Assembly: GCF_030705305.1 (NCBI RefSeq)
Contig: NZ_JAUZEE010000003.1
Coordinates: forward strand, 434,001-498,000
DNA: 64,000 nucleotides
Source: Leptothrix discophora
GTDB lineage: Bacteria > Pseudomonadota > Gammaproteobacteria > Burkholderiales > Burkholderiaceae_C
Reading direction: 5' to 3'
Numbering within the stretch: the stretch's first letter is position 1; the number at the start of each line of letters is the position of its first letter. Under the pieces are notes generated by a model. That model worked only from the letters and a program-made list of their open reading frames with translations, ran no database searches and was not told where the DNA came from. The translations under genes were made by a program, and so were the position numbers. Below are positions 45,876 to 53,908 of this stretch, in pieces.

Positions 45876-47327
45876 TCAATGCGCCGCGCCCGCGTTGTCC
45901 TTGGCGCCACCGAAGGCGGCACCGCCGGCGCTCATGAGCTCGGGCTTGCCGACCAGCGCCAGTTCGAGGTCGGCCTGCGCCAGCCAGGCATCGCGCTGCG
46001 CCTCGATGGACGCGGCCACGGCGGCGGCCTGCGCGCGCGCATCGGCCAGCAACTCCGGCGTGCCGATGAACATGCCGTTGTAGCGCAGCAGGTTCTCGTC
46101 GGAGACCTGGCGGGCCAGCGGCACCAGCACCTCGGCATGGTGGCGGGCGATCTCCCAGGCCGAGCGCGCGGCGGCGTCGGCCTCGCGGACCTCGGCACGG
46201 GCCTCGACGGCGACCTGCGCGGCCTGGTGCAGGCTGCGCAGGTAGAGCGCCTCGGCGCGGGCGGTGCGGGCCTGGCCGCCGCCGAACAAGGGCAGCTCCA
46301 CGCTCAGCTCGACACCGGTCTGCGGCGGGGCCTCGTTGGACGTGTTGCGCACGACGCCCAGTTCAAGGCCGTTGACCCAGCCGGTGACGCGGGTCAGTCC
46401 CAGGCTGCGCGCGGTGGCGTCGAGCTGCAGGCGGGCGGCCTGGACGTCGAAGCGCTGCGCCAGCGCCTGGCGCTCCAGGTCGGGCCGCTCGGGCAGCGTG
46501 GCCGGCAGATCAGGCAGGCGGTCGGGCAGCGTGTAGGCGGTCTGCGTGCCCCACAGGCCCAGCAGGCGGTTGAGGCGCTCGCGCGCGGCCACGGCAGCCT
46601 GCCGGGCGCGGGCATGTTGCAGCTCGGCCTGGGCCCGATAACCCTGTTCGCGGGCCTGCTGCAGGCGGCTCCAGTTGCCGGCCGCGCGCAGCCGGTCGGC
46701 CAGCTCGGCACCGGTCGCGGCGTTCTCGCGCAGCTGGAAGGCTGCGTCTTCGAGCTGGCGGGCGGCGACGGCCTGCACCCAGGCCTTGCGGACCTGCGCG
46801 GCCAGCGCCAGCGCCTCGGCGGTGACGCCACGCTGCATCGCGCCCAGCCGGCCGGCCTCGATCTCGCGGGCCCAGGGCAGCATCAGCCAGTGGCCCAGCT
46901 CGAAGGACAGGCCGCGCTCGATCTCGCGCTCGTCGCCGCGCCGGAACTTGCCGAAGCTCAAGCGCGGATTGGGCAGGCGGCCGGCCGCGAGCCAGTCGGC
47001 CTGCGCCACGCCCAGGTCGGCCAGCCTGGCCTGCAGGCCGCGGTGGTTGATCAGCGCGATGCGCAGCGCGGCGTCGGCGGCCAGCGGCTCGCGCAGCAGG
47101 GTGTCGACCTCGCGCCGCACGGCGTCGAGATCGGCCTCGTCGCGCGACAGCCGCAGCGCGTCGGCCGGCAGGCCGGTCTGGCGGGCCACGGCCTGCGCCA
47201 CCGGGGACTCGGCGCGGCGGCCGCCGGGCGCGTCGTCCAGCGTGGCGCAGCCGGCCAGGGCCAGCGTCGCGGCGGCCAGCGACAGGCGGACCGGCAGCGG
47301 TCCTGGTGCGAGACGGCGGCGACTCAT
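45876..47327 (-). CDS. TolC-family outer-membrane lipoprotein
   Basis: 483 aa. Lipobox LALAGCATL (Cys27). Two long coiled OEP repeats, for example AQVRKAWVQAVAARQLEDAAF and QGYRAQAELQHARARQAAVA; in-frame strands such as GVELSVELPLFGGGQAR match the TolC beta-barrel turns. Outer-membrane channel for an efflux system. In CusC-type clusters it partners with CusB/CusA, which are absent here. The next gene, a small periplasmic protein, overlaps its start by four bases. Confidence 0.9.
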   Translation of the reverse strand: MSRRRLAPGPLPVRLSLAAATLALAGCATLDDAPGGRRAESPVAQAVARQTGLPADALRLSRDEADLDAVRREVDTLLREPLAADAALRIALINHRGLQARLADLGVAQADWLAAGRLPNPRLSFGKFRRGDEREIERGLSFELGHWLMLPWAREIEAGRLGAMQRGVTAEALALAAQVRKAWVQAVAARQLEDAAFQLRENAATGAELADRLRAAGNWSRLQQAREQGYRAQAELQHARARQAAVAARERLNRLLGLWGTQTAYTLPDRLPDLPATLPERPDLERQALAQRFDVQAARLQLDATARSLGLTRVTGWVNGLELGVVRNTSNEAPPQTGVELSVELPLFGGGQARTARAEALYLRSLHQAAQVAVEARAEVREADAAARSAWEIARHHAEVLVPLARQVSDENLLRYNGMFIGTPELLADARAQAAAVAASIEAQRDAWLAQADLELALVGKPELMSAGGAAFGGAKDNAGAAH

Positions 47328-47599
47328 GGCGCCGCCTCCCGCGCATAGGCACGCCAGCCACCGGCGCGGCGCACGGCCTCGTTGGCACGGCGCCAGTCCA
47401 GCGGCTCGGCATCGGCCGCCTGGGGACGGCGCTCGGCCCAGACGCTGCGATGCGGCAAGGCCAGCGTCGGCGCCGCGGCGTCGAGCGGATCCGGCCGGGT
47501 CGACGGCGGGCGGGCGGGTTCAGCGGCCAGCGCGGGCCAGCACGCACCACAGAGCGCGACGGCCACCAGCCGGCGCGCGACGGAAGGGTTCAGGAACAT
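47324..47599 (-). CDS. Small secreted protein of the copper cluster
   Basis: 91 aa. Signal peptide (RRLVAVALCGACWPALAAE) and a Pro/Ala/Arg-rich mature part ending WRRANEAVRRAGGWRAYAREAAP. No family I recognise. GAGG lies seven bases before the ATG at 47599 and the stop overlaps tolC by four bases, so it is a genuine translated gene coupled to tolC. Possible accessory of the copper system, by context only. Confidence 0.72.
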   Translation of the reverse strand: MFLNPSVARRLVAVALCGACWPALAAEPARPPSTRPDPLDAAAPTLALPHRSVWAERRPQAADAEPLDWRRANEAVRRAGGWRAYAREAAP

Positions 47600-47652
47600 G
47601 GGAGCCTCGGAACACGACGGCGGCCGCGTGGGCGGTCCACCAGGTCGATCGC

Positions 47653-47691
47653 GTTGGGCGATCACGTCGGGCGATCTCATCGGGCGATCGG
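47653..47691 (-). repeat. Three 13-bp repeats between the small gene and the His-rich gene
   Basis: Units GTTGGGCGATCAC, GTCGGGCGATCTC and ATCGGGCGATCGG (plus strand), sharing the core GGGCGATC. They lie in the 143-bp gap that precedes the small secreted gene in its direction of transcription. Could be operator half-sites or a small satellite. Confidence 0.5.
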
Positions 47692-47742
47692 GAAGCGTGC
47701 GTGACCCGCCCGGCCAGGGCTCGGCCAGGCGCACGCGGCGCG

Positions 47743-48273
47743 TCAGGCGCGCGCGTTCCGGGGAGGTCGTTCGAGCCCGCGCGGCAGCGGCTCGGGCGTC
47801 GCTGCCAGGGCCAGCCGCGGGTAGCTGGACGGCGTCCAGTCCGGCATCGGCCAGTCGGTCGCCACGGTCAGCACCCAGTTGCAGCAACCAGCCAGGCAGG
47901 TCTTGCAGCAACTGCCGGCGTGGCCACCGTCGTGGTCATGCGACGGATCATGCGACGGGTCATGCGAAGCATCGTCGCCCTGCGCGTCGTGCTGGCCGTC
48001 GTCGTGCTGGCCGTCGTCGTGCTGGCGGTCGTCATGGTGGCCGTCGTCGTGGGACTGGGCATGGGACCGCGCCTGGGCATGTTGGCCGTCGTGATCGGCC
48101 TCGGCGGGCGACGCGGCCACCTTCACCGCCACCATCGTTGCCGCCATCGTTGCCGCCATCGTCGCTGGCATGCACGCCACCATCCGCGCCAGCTCGGCCG
48201 CCTGCAGCGGCAGGGCCAGCAGCAGCAGCACGGCGATCAGGCGTCGCCAGGCGGGGCGGAGGCAGATGGACAT
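47743..48273 (-). CDS. DUF2946-like His/Asp-rich periplasmic metal-binding protein
   Basis: 176 aa. N-terminal hydrophobic leader (AVLLLLALPLQAAE), then an ATMAAT ladder and a metal-binding core of HDDGQHDDGQHD and HDPSHDPSHDHDGGH repeats; next GSCCKTCLAGCCNW, and a C-terminus of the DUF2946 type (GLERPPR). Likely binds copper or zinc in the periplasm and heads the copper cluster. GAGG is close to the ATG (48273), and a TATACT-like -10 element lies about ten bases upstream of it. The core is coded by at least three separate short tandem arrays. Confidence 0.8.
   Translation of the reverse strand: MSICLRPAWRRLIAVLLLLALPLQAAELARMVACMPATMAATMAATMVAVKVAASPAEADHDGQHAQARSHAQSHDDGHHDDRQHDDGQHDDGQHDAQGDDASHDPSHDPSHDHDGGHAGSCCKTCLAGCCNWVLTVATDWPMPDWTPSSYPRLALAATPEPLPRGLERPPRNARA
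47939..48165 (-). repeat. Nested short tandem repeats inside the His-rich gene
   Basis: Three arrays: 12-bp TCATGCGACGGG-like units at about 47939-47970 (DPSH), 15-bp GTCGTGCTGGCCGTC units at about 47986-48050 (DDGQH), and 12-bp GCCATCGTTGCC units at about 48127-48165 (MAAT). All keep the reading frame. Confidence 0.75.
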
Positions 48274-48298
48274 CACCTCGAAAGTATAGGCAACCGCC

Positions 48299-50326
48299 TC
48301 AGGCCGAGACGATGTCGGGGGGACGGTCGGCCAGCCAGCGCGCGTATTGCTGCGCATCGGCCGGCCGCGCGATCAGGTAGCCCTGCAGGATGTGGCAGCC
48401 GGCTTCGCGCAGGTAGTCGCGCTGGGCCTCGGTCTCGACGCCCTCGGCCACGACATCGATGTGCAGCGCATGGGCGATGCCGACGATGGCCTCGACCACG
48501 ACGCGATCGTCCTCGTCGTCGGGCAGGTCCTTCAGGAAGGAGCGGTCGATCTTGATGGTGCGCGGGCGCAGCCGCTTGAGGTAGGCCAGCGACGAGTAGC
48601 CGGTGCCGAAGTCGTCGACCGCGATGTGGATGCCCAAGCCCTGCAGGTCGGCGACGATGCTCAGCGAGGCCTGCTCGGTCATCAGCACGGTCTCGGTGAT
48701 CTCGATCTCGAACTCGTCGGGCCGCACGCCGTGCTCGCGCATGGCCTCGCGCACGATGTCGACCAGGCCCCGGTCGCGGAACTCGTGCGCCGAGAGGTTG
48801 ACCGCGACGCAACCGAAGGCGAGCCCGTCGGCCTTCCACTGCGCGATCTGGGCGCAGGCGGCACGCACGACCCAGGCGCCGATCTCGCCGATCAGGCCGG
48901 CCTGCTCGGCGGCCGGGATGAAGTGCAGCGGCCCGACCAGGCCACGCACCGGGTGGCGCCAGCGGATCAGCGCCTCGCAGCCCAGCAGCTCGCCACGCGT
49001 GGCGCCGATCTGCGGCTGGTAGTGCAGCTCGAACTCGTCGCGCGCGAGGGCCTCGCGCAGCTCGCGCTCGACCGCCATCTGCGCCTGCACGCGCTGGTTC
49101 AGCTCGGCGCGGTAGAAGCCGTGGCGGTCGCGGCCGGCCTTCTTGGCCTCGTACATGGCCAGGTCGGCATGGCGGATCAGCTCGTCGGGCTCGCGTGCGT
49201 CGTCGGGCAGCAGCGCGATGCCGATGCTGGCGTACACGCGCGCCTCGCGGCCGTCCAGCTCGATCGGTCGCGCCACCTCGTACTGGATGCGCTCGACCGC
49301 CTGCACCAGCTGCTCGACCGTGCCGGCGTCCTGCAGCAGCACGATGAACTCGTCGCCGCTGTGCCGGCAGACGATGTCGGACGCCCGGACCGCGCCGGTC
49401 AGTCGCCGCGCGACGATCTTGAGTAGCGCATCGCCGGCCGAATGGCCCAGCGTGTCGTTGACGACCTTGAAGCGGTCCAGGTCGATGAAGAGCATCGCCA
49501 TCAGGTAGCCCTCGCGCAGCGCCTGGGCACAGGCGCTCTGGGCCAGCTCGCGGAACAGCAGACGGTTCGGCAGGCCGGTCAGGTGGTCATGCAGGGCCAG
49601 CTTCTCCAGCGCCTTCTGCTGCCGCTCGATCTGGCCGAACAGCGTGTGCAGCTGGCGGTGGACATCGTTGAGGTGCTCACCCAGCTCGCCGATCTCGTCC
49701 TGGCGACGCCAGTCGACCGTGCCCTCGTCGCCGCGCATCGCGATGCGGGTGGCCTGCTCCTTGAGCCGGTCCAGCGGCCGGATCAGGCGGTGGTAGAGCA
49801 CGGCCATCAGCAGCAGCGCCGCAATCGCCGCCTGCAGCGCGGCGAGCTTGAACAGCTCGATGCGCCGGCTGGTGAAGGCGCGCTCGAGCTGGTCGCGCAC
49901 GAAGCAGACCTGCAGCTCGCCCAGCGTCTGGCCCTCGCGCAGCACCGGCGCCTGCAGGCAGACCGGTGCACCGCTGAACGCGGCCTCGTCCGGCCCGAAG
50001 GTGCGCTCGCGCTGGTGGGTCAGCGCGCGCGAGTCATCGGTCGGCCGGGTCTCGACCAGGCGCAGGCTCTGCACCGACGAGGCCTCGGCGGTCCGGTCCA
50101 GCACGCGAGAGATCTCCGCCGCGTCCAGGGACCACAGCGGATCGGCCAGCGCGGCCACCGCGAGGTAGAGCTGGGCCTTGCGGCTCTCGACGACCAGCGG
50201 CTCGAAGGTGGTGCGGAACATGCGCTGCTGCAGGCTCAGCCAGATCACCAGCGGCGCCAGCACGGCCACCAGCACGGCCAGCAGCAGCGTCAGGCGGATC
50301 GACAGCTGGGGGCGCCAGTGCAGCAT
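48299..50326 (-). CDS. Membrane GGDEF-EAL protein (cyclic-di-GMP synthase/phosphodiesterase)
   Basis: 675 aa. Membrane helix 10-32, periplasmic sensor region to about 160, second helix near 160-180, HAMP linker (181-235), GGDEF domain (about 245-405) and EAL domain (about 420-665). The GGDEF motif is SGDEF (RHSGDEFIVLLQ), a tolerated variant. The EAL motif is EALIRWRHP with intact catalytic set (NLSAHEFRD, EITETVLM, DDFGTGYSSL, KIDRSFL, EGVET). So a phosphodiesterase is certain-looking; synthase activity is likely but not proven. Start at MLHWRPQL (50326). Divergent from the ABC exporter gene by 120 bp. Confidence 0.93.
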   Translation of the reverse strand: MLHWRPQLSIRLTLLLAVLVAVLAPLVIWLSLQQRMFRTTFEPLVVESRKAQLYLAVAALADPLWSLDAAEISRVLDRTAEASSVQSLRLVETRPTDDSRALTHQRERTFGPDEAAFSGAPVCLQAPVLREGQTLGELQVCFVRDQLERAFTSRRIELFKLAALQAAIAALLLMAVLYHRLIRPLDRLKEQATRIAMRGDEGTVDWRRQDEIGELGEHLNDVHRQLHTLFGQIERQQKALEKLALHDHLTGLPNRLLFRELAQSACAQALREGYLMAMLFIDLDRFKVVNDTLGHSAGDALLKIVARRLTGAVRASDIVCRHSGDEFIVLLQDAGTVEQLVQAVERIQYEVARPIELDGREARVYASIGIALLPDDAREPDELIRHADLAMYEAKKAGRDRHGFYRAELNQRVQAQMAVERELREALARDEFELHYQPQIGATRGELLGCEALIRWRHPVRGLVGPLHFIPAAEQAGLIGEIGAWVVRAACAQIAQWKADGLAFGCVAVNLSAHEFRDRGLVDIVREAMREHGVRPDEFEIEITETVLMTEQASLSIVADLQGLGIHIAVDDFGTGYSSLAYLKRLRPRTIKIDRSFLKDLPDDEDDRVVVEAIVGIAHALHIDVVAEGVETEAQRDYLREAGCHILQGYLIARPADAQQYARWLADRPPDIVSA

Positions 50327-50446
50327 GGTCAGGCCCCTGGGGCCATGGCGGCAGACGACGGCGGTGGACAGGACACGGTCAACGGGAGAAGGTGCGGCAC
50401 GGCGCCAGATTCTGCCCGCTGCGGGCACTGCGTAAACTGCCGCGCC

Positions 50447-52303
50447 ATGGCCAAACCGAGCACTGTCACCGAGCGCCCTCGCGCACCCACGCCCCGATCG
50501 CTGCGCGGCCTCGCGCCGTTCATCCGGCCCTATCGCCGCCAGGTCGGCGCCGCGCTGCTGTTCCTGGTGCTGGCGGCCGGCACGACGCTGATGGTGCCGG
50601 TGGCGATGCGCCAGCTGATCGACCAGGGTCTCGTCAGCCGCGAGGTCATGAGCGGCGATCCCGGCGCCCGCGTGATGGCGCTGCGCGAGCACTTCATGGC
50701 GCTGTTCGGCGTCGGCGTGGCGCTGGGGCTGTTCTCGGCGGCACGCTTCTACACCGTCAGCTGGCTGGGCGAGCGCATCACCGCCGACCTGCGCGATGCC
50801 GTCTACGCCCGCGTGCTGCGCCAGAGCCCGGCCTTCTTCGAGACCACCCAGACCGGCGAGGTGCTGAGCCGCCTGACCGCCGACACGACGCTGGTGCAGA
50901 CCGTCGTCGGGTCGAGCCTCAGCCTGGGCCTGCGCAACACGGTGATGGGCCTGGGCGCGCTGGTCATGCTGGTGCTGACCAACCCGATGGTGATGGTGCA
51001 GGTGCTGGGCATCCTGGTGATCGTGGTCGCGCCGTCGATGTACTTCGGCCGCCGCGTGCGCCGCCTCAGCCGGGCCAGCCAGGACCGCGTCGCCGACACC
51101 AGCGCGATCGCCGCCGAGGTGCTCAACGCCATCCCGGTGGTGCAGGGCTACACCCAGGAAGCGCGCGAACAGGCCCGCTACCACGACGCCACCGAGGCCG
51201 CCTTCGACGTCGCCCGCCGACGCACCCGGACCCGCGCGATGCTGGTCGCCTTCATCATCAGCGCCACCTTCGGCGCGCTGCTGTGGGGCCTCTACCAGGG
51301 CACCCAGGCGGTGCTGCGTGGCGACATCAGCGCCGGTCACCTGGGCGAGACCGTCGTCTACGTGGTGCTGCTGGTGGGCAGCATCGCGGTGCTGTCGGAG
51401 GTCTGGGGCGACCTGCTGCGGGCGGCCGGCGCGACCGAGCGGCTCATGGAGCTGCTGGCGGCCGAGTCGCCGGTGTCGGACCCGGTGCGCCCGCTGGCCC
51501 TGCCGCCGGTCCAGGGCGGCTCCTCGGTCGACCTGCGCGGCGTGACCTTCCACTACCCGTCGCGGCCCCGCACCGCGGCGCTGCAGGGCATCGACCTGCA
51601 CATCGCGCCCGGCGAGACCGTCGCGCTGGTGGGCAGCAGCGGCGCGGGCAAGACCACCCTGTTCCAGCTGCTGCTGCGCTTCTACGACGCCCAGCAGGGC
51701 GACGTGATGATCGATGGCCGGCGCGTCGACGCGGTCTCGCTGCAGGACCTGCGCAGCCGCATCGGCCTGGTGCCGCAGGACAGCGTGATCTTCTCGGCCA
51801 GCGCGCTGGAGAACATCCGCTACGGCCGGCCCGACGCGAGCGAGGCCGAGGTCATCGAGGCCGCCCGCGCGGCCCATGCCGACGGCTTCATCCGCGCGCT
51901 GCCCGAGGGCTATGCGAGCTTCCTCGGCGAGCGCGGCGTGCGCCTGTCGGGCGGTCAGCGCCAGCGCATCAGCATCGCCCGCGCGATCCTGCGCAACACG
52001 CCGCTGCTGCTGCTGGACGAGGCCACCAGCGCGCTCGACAGCGAAAGCGAACGGCTGGTCCAGGCCGCGCTGGAAGCGGCCATGGCGCACCGCACGACGC
52101 TGGTCATCGCCCACCGCCTGGCGACGGTGCAGAAGGCCGACCGCATCGTGGTGCTCGATGAGGGCCGCATCGTCGAGACCGGCCGGCACGCCGACCTGGT
52201 CGCGCAAGGCGGCGTCTATGCCCGCCTGGCGGCGCAGCAGTTCCATGCCGAGCTGGCCGATGCCGATGCGCCGGACGAGAGCCTGGCGACGGTTGGGGCT
52301 TGA
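50447..52303 (+). CDS. MsbA-like ABC exporter (permease-ATPase fusion)
   Basis: 618 aa half-transporter. Six membrane helices (about 30-320), then ATPase with Walker A GSSGAGKTT, Q-loop LVPQDSVIFSAS, signature [17 protein letters not shown], Walker B LLLLDEATSALDS and switch His IAHRLATVQ. Family of lipid A/lipid or drug exporters; annotated in relatives as an ABC transporter related to MsbA or LmrA. Not next to lpxK or waaA, so it is probably not the essential MsbA. Start at 50447 fits the conserved ARG-rich N-terminus. Confidence 0.9.
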   Translation: MAKPSTVTERPRAPTPRSLRGLAPFIRPYRRQVGAALLFLVLAAGTTLMVPVAMRQLIDQGLVSREVMSGDPGARVMALREHFMALFGVGVALGLFSAARFYTVSWLGERITADLRDAVYARVLRQSPAFFETTQTGEVLSRLTADTTLVQTVVGSSLSLGLRNTVMGLGALVMLVLTNPMVMVQVLGILVIVVAPSMYFGRRVRRLSRASQDRVADTSAIAAEVLNAIPVVQGYTQEAREQARYHDATEAAFDVARRRTRTRAMLVAFIISATFGALLWGLYQGTQAVLRGDISAGHLGETVVYVVLLVGSIAVLSEVWGDLLRAAGATERLMELLAAESPVSDPVRPLALPPVQGGSSVDLRGVTFHYPSRPRTAALQGIDLHIAPGETVALVGSSGAGKTTLFQLLLRFYDAQQGDVMIDGRRVDAVSLQDLRSRIGLVPQDSVIFSASALENIRYGRPDASEAEVIEAARAAHADGFIRALPEGYASFLGERGVRLSGGQRQRISIARAILRNTPLLLLDEATSALDSESERLVQAALEAAMAHRTTLVIAHRLATVQKADRIVVLDEGRIVETGRHADLVAQGGVYARLAAQQFHAELADADAPDESLATVGA

Positions 52304-52412
52304 GGCCGCGCTTGATCCGGCTCAAGCCCCGGTCGCATGATGTTCAAGCGGCGCACCCGCGCGCCGAAGAGCACGGGATGATCTGCCCGCGACCGCCCCG
52401 GAGACCCATGCC

Positions 52413-52781
52413 ATGAGCCGCAGCCTGCTGACACCCGACAGCATCGACAACCGCCGCGAGCCTCGCTACCCGGTCGCCTGGCCGGCCCGGCTCAGGATCG
52501 CGACGGGGCAGGAGATCGACGTCAAGGTGCGTGACCTGTCGGACAACGGCATCGGCCTGCGCAGCGATCACCCGATCCCGCAGCGTGACCGCTTCGAGCT
52601 GGTGCTGGGCGTCCCGGACCTGCTCGACCCGCGCCGGCTGCAGGCCGTGCCCGGCACCATGTCGGTGGCCTTCTTGGTCATGAGCCACGGCGAATGGCGG
52701 CTCGGCGGCACCTGGGCCGACCTGACGCCACCGGCCCGGAAGCTCCTGGATCAGTGGATCCAGAAGATCAAGTACGGCTGA
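52413..52781 (+). CDS. PilZ-domain protein (putative cyclic-di-GMP receptor)
   Basis: 122 aa single PilZ domain. c-di-GMP site: NRREPRYPV (RxxxR, with Arg-Arg) and DLSDNGIGL (DxSxxG), both intact. Follows the ABC exporter by 109 bp and converges with epsG, and the GGDEF-EAL gene is only about 2 kb away, so the region is rich in c-di-GMP parts. Confidence 0.93.
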   Translation: MSRSLLTPDSIDNRREPRYPVAWPARLRIATGQEIDVKVRDLSDNGIGLRSDHPIPQRDRFELVLGVPDLLDPRRLQAVPGTMSVAFLVMSHGEWRLGGTWADLTPPARKLLDQWIQKIKYG

Positions 52782-52787
52782 CACATG

Positions 52788-52903
52788 GAGCCCCTCGGCC
52801 GCCGGGTACGGCAGCCGATCCCCCGTGGGGATGCGCAGGCCGCTTGGGGCGGCCCGGCGCTGGCCTGCACGAGCCCCTCGGCCGCCTGGGGCGGCCCGGC
52901 GCT
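52788..52903. repeat. Duplicated hairpin block between pilZ and epsG
   Basis: GAGCCCCTCGGCCGCC occurs at 52788-52803 and 52871-52886, and GGGGCGGCCCGGCGCT at 52846-52861 and 52888-52903. They contain two similar stem-loops: GGCCGC/GCGGCC at 52838-52854 and GGCCGCC/GGCGGCC at 52880-52896. Convergent gene ends; possible duplicated terminator. Confidence 0.6.
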
Positions 52904-53832
52904 CAGAACTCGTTGACGATCACGCCGGCGAGCTTGGCGGTGCTGGCGCCGACCGTGCCGGTCAAGTCCTGCAGGTGCTGGATGCGGGTGCGGTCCTTGC
53001 GCGCGAGCACCAGGGCGGCGCCGCACTTGCTGGCGATGACGGGGGCGTCGCTGCCGTAGACGGCCGCCGGTGTGTCGACCACGACGTGGTCGAACTTGCG
53101 CAGCAGCTCGTTCATCAGCAGGCGGAAGGCCGGGCGCTCCAGCAGTTCGAGCGGGTTGGGCGGGGTCACGCCCACCGGCATCACGTAGAGGCTCGGGATG
53201 TCCGGCGCCTGGTAGATCACGTTCTCTTCCTGGCGACCGCTGAGGATGCCGCTCAGGCCGTGGTTGTTGGGCACGCCGAAGACCTCGTGCAGCCGCGGGC
53301 CGCGCAGGTCGGCATCGACCACCAGCGTGCGGCCGCCGAGCTGCGCCAGCGTGACGCCCAGGTTGGCGACGAAGAAGGTCTTGCCGTCGCCCGCATCCGG
53401 GCTGATGACGGCCAGCGCGCGCTTGGGCTCGGCCGGGTTGAAGACCCGCATCATCAGCTGGCTGCGGATGGCTCGGAAGGCCTCGGACTGCTGGCTGAAG
53501 GGCTGCGCCGCGGTGACCAGCTCGGCATGCGTGGCGCGGCGTTCCTCGGGCGTGAAGGGGTAGTGGAACTGCTGGCTGAGCGCGAACACGACGTCCGAAT
53601 CGCTCGCCAGGCCCAGCGCCACCGCCGACTCGCCGAAGCGCAGGCCGTTGGCACGCTGGTGTTCGACGATCGCGTTGACCTGCTCCTCGCTGAGGTTCTT
53701 GGTCTGGCGAATGATGTCGCCGATGCTGCGGTCGTCGTCGAAGCGCGAATGCAGGTCCTCGGGTGCGGCGGCGTTGTGGACCAGTTGCGGGCCACGTGGG
53801 TAGGTGCTGTTCTGGCGGACGGCGTTGCTCAT
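52903..53832 (-). CDS. epsG: EpsG-type polysaccharide chain-length ATPase/tyrosine-kinase-like protein
   Basis: 309 aa. C-terminal BY-kinase-type ATPase: Walker A ISPDAGDGKTFF, A' LVVDADLRGPRLHEVFG, Walker B DHVVVDTPA. The C-terminal tyrosine cluster of classic BY-kinases is missing (ends VIVNEF), so autophosphorylation is doubtful. Residues 35-95 (DIIRQTKNLSEEQVNAIVEH, then RFGESAVALGLASDSDVVFA) look like a GspE/MshE N-terminal domain, which in MshE binds c-di-GMP. Pairs with EpsF, 76 bp upstream, in regulating polymer length. Confidence 0.85.
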   Translation of the reverse strand: MSNAVRQNSTYPRGPQLVHNAAAPEDLHSRFDDDRSIGDIIRQTKNLSEEQVNAIVEHQRANGLRFGESAVALGLASDSDVVFALSQQFHYPFTPEERRATHAELVTAAQPFSQQSEAFRAIRSQLMMRVFNPAEPKRALAVISPDAGDGKTFFVANLGVTLAQLGGRTLVVDADLRGPRLHEVFGVPNNHGLSGILSGRQEENVIYQAPDIPSLYVMPVGVTPPNPLELLERPAFRLLMNELLRKFDHVVVDTPAAVYGSDAPVIASKCGAALVLARKDRTRIQHLQDLTGTVGASTAKLAGVIVNEF

Positions 53833-53908
53833 CGGGTGCGGCTCCGGTCGGGGTGTCGCGCGGGCGCTGACGTGGGGGCGGACAGTCGGTTCGACATGGT
53901 GCTCGGCC

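Noticed and set aside
50447-52303. Essential lipid A flippase msbA
   Set aside because: The protein is of the same exporter class, but lpxK, waaA or other lipid A genes are not adjacent, so I kept the name general.
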